The position numbers were made by a program, and so were the translations under genes. DNA of 64,000 nucleotides from Euglena gracilis. Taxonomy: Eukaryota; Euglenida; Euglenophyceae; Euglenales. Below the pieces are notes generated by a model that worked only from the letters and a program-made list of their open reading frames with translations, was not told the origin of the DNA and searched no databases. Below, piece after piece: positions 63,353-64,000 of the stretch. Positions within the stretch are counted from its first letter, which is position 1, and each line of letters starts with the position of its first letter. Location of the stretch: contig CP154954.1 of the NCBI GenBank assembly GCA_039621445.1, positions 26,672,954-26,736,953 of the forward strand, in the 5' to 3' direction.

Positions 63353-64000
63353 AAGGGGGACCAAGCCCGAGGGCCTATCTGCCCATCCATCCATCCATCC
63401 ATCCATCCATCTATAGGCCTTTTGCACATGGACGACAAAATTCTTACCTTGGCCCAAACTTGGCCTCGTTGTCCCCCTGGCCTTACCTTCAATCATGGCC
63501 CAGGCTACAGGGGGGGGGGGGATCTGGAGGTGGGGTTTTCCTTTATTTTCAGCGCAAAGCACGGAACTTTTTTTTTTGACCACAAAATTACTCTCCAAAA
63601 GCGGTTCCCCTTGAGGCCCCCCCCTGGGGGGCCACAAGTGGCCACAAAGTGGCAACAAGTGTGTTGTCCCCTGGGGGACAACACACAAATTCTGAAGCAG
63701 ATACGCCCCCGGACATACGGGGAAAGTGAAAGGGAGGGAAACATTACCATTAGGCTCTTGGAATTTTTGGATTGAAGCACTGACCCAGAAAAAAAAATGC
63801 ATCCAGGTCGGCCGGTACAATCCAATTAATGTACCGCACAAAAAAACTCATGCTGAAATAAAAAAAGAACCAGACAGCCCAGCCCCTCCTGAAAGAGAAT
63901 GCAAAAAAAATGACGCAAAAAAAGTGGAACTGCTTAGAAAGAGCTTTGGATTGCAGGTTTTTGGTTTTTCAGCGAACTAAATTCACTGATTCATCCGAAA
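63353..64000. other. right end of window: microsatellite, dispersed repeat, no gene
   Basis: A (CCAT)n tract lies at 63381-63412. Copy 3 of the dispersed G/C-run repeat lies near 63500-63700 (TTCCTTTATTTTCAGCGCAA, then TTTTTTTTTGACC and CCCCCCC/GGGGGGCC). The remaining 300 bp show no coding signal. Confidence 0.5.
63500..63700. repeat. dispersed G/C-run repeat, copy 3
   Basis: Same block order as 2180-2350 and 6170-6385. It ends in short inverted duplications GGCCACAAGTGGCCACAAAG and GTTGTCCCCTGGGGGACAAC. Confidence 0.4.

Overview
The window is nuclear DNA from a eukaryote, most likely a unicellular alga or other protist; the species cannot be named from the sequence. There are no operons or ribosome-binding sites. 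The sequence shows GT-AG introns with C-rich acceptor tracts, LTR retrotransposons (one a chromodomain Ty3/Gypsy element), DIRS-type tyrosine-recombinase retrotransposons, hAT-like MITEs and many microsatellites. Runs of 8-20 G or C are unusually common and often coincide with frameshifts in otherwise recognisable retroelement genes.

Layout. (1) 1-9.8 kb: the only candidate host gene, a chain of short GC-rich exons on the + strand with roughly 0.2-1.5 kb introns. Exon phases agree across several junctions; the predicted protein looks secreted or extracellular but is not recognised. The introns hold a CA/GA microsatellite, a pentanucleotide array and a hAT-like MITE. (2) 10.26-10.70 kb: a second hAT-like MITE. 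(3) 10.9-37.4 kb: one DIRS element (DIRS-A, + strand) opened by two nested insertions. A Ty3/Gypsy chromovirus occupies 12600-27916, inside the reverse transcriptase. A small LTR element (E) occupies 28990-35779, between the RNase H and methyltransferase domains. The chromovirus carries two further small LTR elements (13413-15112 in its 5' LTR, 22434-24116 in its pol). E carries a young 5.35-kb non-coding LTR element (29220-34573). (4) 38252/38253: centre of a large imperfect palindrome. The left arm (back to about 25.7 kb) is repeated inverted to about 43.8 kb, without most of E and the young LTR element. (5) 43.8-48.5 kb: unclassified degenerate minus-strand ORFs. (6) 48.5-59.0 kb: three more DIRS copies (D minus and B plus, head to head, then C minus with both terminal inverted repeats). 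C is interrupted by a 1.02-kb TRIM. (7) 59-64 kb: a hAT-like MITE, then a 2.7-kb TIR element filled with short palindromes of the form TTGCGC(N4)GCGCAA, including a 432-bp foldback.

Most noteworthy biology. The chromovirus encodes a C5-cytosine-methyltransferase-like domain between its Gag zinc knuckle and its protease. Nested in its pol is a 1.68-kb LTR element whose main open product resembles a Dam-type (NPPF) adenine methyltransferase. The surrounding DIRS elements carry their usual Dam-like domain. Three classes of retroelement here thus carry a DNA-methyltransferase-like domain. None of the elements is intact, and all retroelement genes listed are decayed copies unless stated otherwise.
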